Assembly: GCF_963422355.1 (NCBI RefSeq) | Contig: NC_085091.1 | Location: forward strand, 3,494,023 to 3,558,022 | Reading direction: 5' to 3' | DNA from: Corticium candelabrum | Taxonomy: Eukaryota; Porifera; Homoscleromorpha; Homosclerophorida; Plakinidae | Length of the DNA stretch: 64,000 bases | In this document: positions 61,644-64,000 of the stretch, piece after piece | Numbering within the stretch: position 1 is the first letter of the stretch | How the letters are laid out: each line of letters opens with the position of its first letter | Notes under the pieces: model-generated | What the model saw: the letters and a program-made list of their open reading frames with translations, nothing else | Told to the model about the DNA's origin: nothing | The model's database searches: none | Translations under genes and position numbers: made by a program

Positions 61644-62380
61644 CTGTCACATGCTAATTATTATGCTACATTTCCAATGTCTACAAATTTTGTTTCTCAT
61701 CTACTTAACCTTCGCTATAAAAATTTTTGTTACAAACCTAATTATTTTATTTAATTAACAGAGCAAAAAGATGATCTGTGGCCAACGTTACAAGGCACTG
61801 ATGGCCAATACATCGTCAAATATTGATAGAGCGCTCACGATCGGACACGACCACGATTCTCTTTCTCTAAAGAATACCACGAGACACCCAATCACATTGA
61901 AATCTCTATTCACTGATGTCGAACTTGTTGATGACGATGTCGATGTTGACGATGGCAGTGCTTGCGGTAAAATGCACAAAAACTGCAAATTCTGGAAAAC
62001 ACTTGGAGGGAAATACTTATCTTTTGGAAAAAACAAACAACTATTTATATCAGTAAGCAAATTGAACTTTACTGTTTGTTGACATCAATACAGTGGTCCT
62101 AATCAATTTTTGTTTACAGAGTAAGAAAGCGACAAAGTTTTTGTATAAAAGTATCAATAATGGCGGTTTTTCAAATATGGAAACGTTTTATCTTTGTGCA
62201 ATCTATCAAAACGTAAAGTATCTTGTGTCTCCATCAAAATTCGTGCCTAGCGTGAAACTGCAAGGTGAATGTAAACTACCAGAACAGCTCAAAAGGACGA
62301 AAAGATACCAATTTGTAGCTGTCTATTTTAATGTTTCTGATTATCGCTTTAGTGATGAAATAGACGCGTTTTGTCAGTAA
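61421..62380 (+). CDS. small secreted protein, family 1, gene H
   Basis: Exons 61,421-61,525, 61,762-62,052 and 62,120-62,380 are phase 0, making 218 residues. It is the closest relative of gene D; by eye the coding sequences differ at 12 positions, nine changing the amino acid (for example S/T, E/G, N/H, K/M and K/Q in exon 2, and S/F twice, K/E and K/R in exon 3). The signal peptide, Asp-rich run, cysteine positions and both sequons are kept. The exon-1 donor is GTATGA as in D. The frame is intact. Confidence 0.82.
61564..61642. repeat. (CA)n microsatellite in intron 1 of gene H
   Basis: About 79 bases of CA. Gene D has only about five units at the same place. Confidence 0.96.
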
Positions 62381-63154
62381 TTCGTACTAAACGTTAGAAA
62401 TGTTTGATAAAGATAGTGAACTCTATATTTTAGTTTCGTATAGTGTACAATACGTTTGTCAGTGTGACATCAGTGACTTCAGTTCTTGCTAGTTTTTTCG
62501 ATCATGTGACTGTATCTTTATATGGTTCATATAAATCAACATGAACTCTTCCTAGTTTAGGTCTGTAACGTCTCAACAGTGAAACCGTAAACTGCTTCGC
62601 GCTTTCTACCTCCCGCTCTCGCGACGCATTACTTTTATAAACGAAAACCTATATGGCTTCCTGTCTAGCAACAGTGGCATAGCCTACCCTGTTTACCCAG
62701 GCATGTAGGTTGTCCCGTCATAGGTGGGCGTAACTGTTAGCGCGAGTGACTGTTAACACGCGTCACCATTAGCACGAGATCTAAAGGTACCTTTCAGAAC
62801 TGTGGTTTAATTGTTAGATTATTGATGCTATGCAATATCCCCAGATTTGAATCAGCGAGCACATGTAGACCGCATTATGTCGTTGATATCAACTTTGCTT
62901 TGTTAATATTAACCTTTGGCAACCCACTCAAAAAAATCCTGGGTACGCGCTTAAACATGTAGCGATTACGGACTATTTTAGCGGTGTTATAGACGTTTTG
63001 GTTACGTCGCTTTGCATACGAGTTTATTAATTACAAGTAGCGCGCCAAGCTACGAAAACGTGCATGGTTTTCAGCTTCTTGCTGTGGAAGAATGGTGTAA
63101 ACACGACTGCAGTTACAACTGTAGTATCCTGTTTATACGAGTTTAGGATGTGCT

Positions 63155-63156
<2 letters not shown>

Positions 63157-63226
<70 letters not shown>
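63157..63226. repeat. (AT)n microsatellite of block 4
   Basis: About 70 bases of AT, longer than the block-2 counterpart at 43.66 kb. Confidence 0.96.
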
Positions 63227-63228
<2 letters not shown>

Positions 63229-64000
63229 GACAGACCTCTAACGTAAAGCATATTCTTATATAGCACTTTAGATCTTGACACGTTTACAGCATGCAGGCCA
63301 AACCATAACGGAACATGCTATACTGTATACATGTCAAGTCTAAACAATTACGAAACATGATAACTATATACGTCTAGCATGTCCATTCAAACTGTAAACC
63401 TAAATATATTTCAATTAAACTGTCTAACAGGTTTAGAACAGAAAAGGGATAACGGAGGTGTCGAAACGACGAACGCGGAGAGCAAGTTAGTAATAAGTAT
63501 AAACAGCTGCTGAGCTAAGCAACTACGAGATAACGCCTTCCTAGAACGGAAGTTTCTTGTCTAGAACGTCCAAAACGGTCACTGAATAACAATTTACGTC
63601 TACGCTCCAGATCGCGTCATGTACTAAAACTCGACCAGTCCTCGTGTTGCATAGTTGTGTAGGTAGTTCAAAGGACCTTGTTTACATATCTGTTTACAAA
63701 TCAAGGAAAATGTCTGTTGTCTGCCTAAACAACTTTAACATTCGTTATAAGTTAGGCTAAATGGTTAGTGTTCGATTAGCGAGGGCGGACTCTTTCAAGC
63801 TGCGAGCGACGTGCGTCACGTTCCTGCATGCTCTCACTATGACTCTAGACTTGGCCATCTCAACTTTTATGTCATTTAGACATACCATGCTAATTTTTAA
63901 CTACATCACATCAAATCTTGACCGCGTTTTTCTTCTATCTAGCAGACTGCCCGACTATTAGATGATGTCCGGTAACGGGAGCGTGCTCTAGCAGACCGCA

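Larger units (their letters stand above)
58261..64000 (+). repeat. duplicated block 4 (runs past the window end)
   Basis: It parallels block 2 closely from TAGCGGTACCGACG onward, with family-2 copy G, a collapsed foldback remnant near 60,395-60,440 and family-1 gene H. It lacks the hAT insertion region because the window ends just before it. Confidence 0.88.

Overview
The window is animal nuclear DNA. The coding pieces are split by GT-AG introns, there are no operons, and the density of transposons, (CA)n/(TG)n arrays and inverted repeats is high. An L-arginine:glycine amidinotransferase gene, a thrombospondin type-1 exon, Ty3/gypsy, hAT-like and tRNA-SINE elements and a transposon-borne HECT ubiquitin ligase suggest an early-branching or other invertebrate metazoan. 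A sponge is my best guess, but the window cannot fix the species.

Region 1-15.1 kb. A thrombospondin type-1 exon lies on the minus strand (1.0-1.3 kb). A decayed Ty3/gypsy element follows (2.34-5.44 kb); its integrase comes directly after the protease, a Gmr1-like order. The minus-strand GATM gene has two exons (14,937-14,194 and 7,690-7,244). Its 6.5-kb intron carries a second, K02A2.6-type gypsy element in the opposite orientation.

Region 15.1-25.1 kb is mobile and repetitive DNA. It holds a truncated copy of the HECT element, a 1.2-kb hAT-like element with an 8-bp target duplication, a 1.7-kb inverted-repeat element, relic copies of the duplicated block described below, and a 1.06-kb hAT-like foldback element with a perfect 8-bp target duplication.

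Region 25.1-64 kb is a family of four related blocks arranged as two head-to-head pairs: block 1 (minus, 25.2-28.6 plus 35.8-38.3 kb), block 2 (plus, 38.3-45.6), block 3 (minus, 50.2-57.0) and block 4 (plus, 58.3 to the window end). Each block carries one gene of family 1 and one of family 2. These are three-exon genes for small secreted proteins of 210-218 residues whose pattern is compatible with a beta-trefoil (IL-1/FGF-like) fold, a guess that needs structure prediction. Family 1 is intact in all four blocks (A, D, E, H). Family 2 is intact only in block 3 (F); B, C and G are broken. Block 1 is split by a 7.2-kb terminal-inverted-repeat element (28,579-35,767) carrying a HECT E3 ligase pseudogene with a zinc-finger-like segment and a CUE-like segment. 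Block 3 preserves the matching empty site. A hAT-like element in block 2 also has its empty site in the window.

Between the pairs (45.6-50.2 kb) are two tandem copies of a tRNA-derived SINE, a hairpin MITE, a 141-bp tandem array and weak exon-like fragments. The two systems most worth attention are the HECT-carrying element and the secreted gene family in nested inverted duplications.
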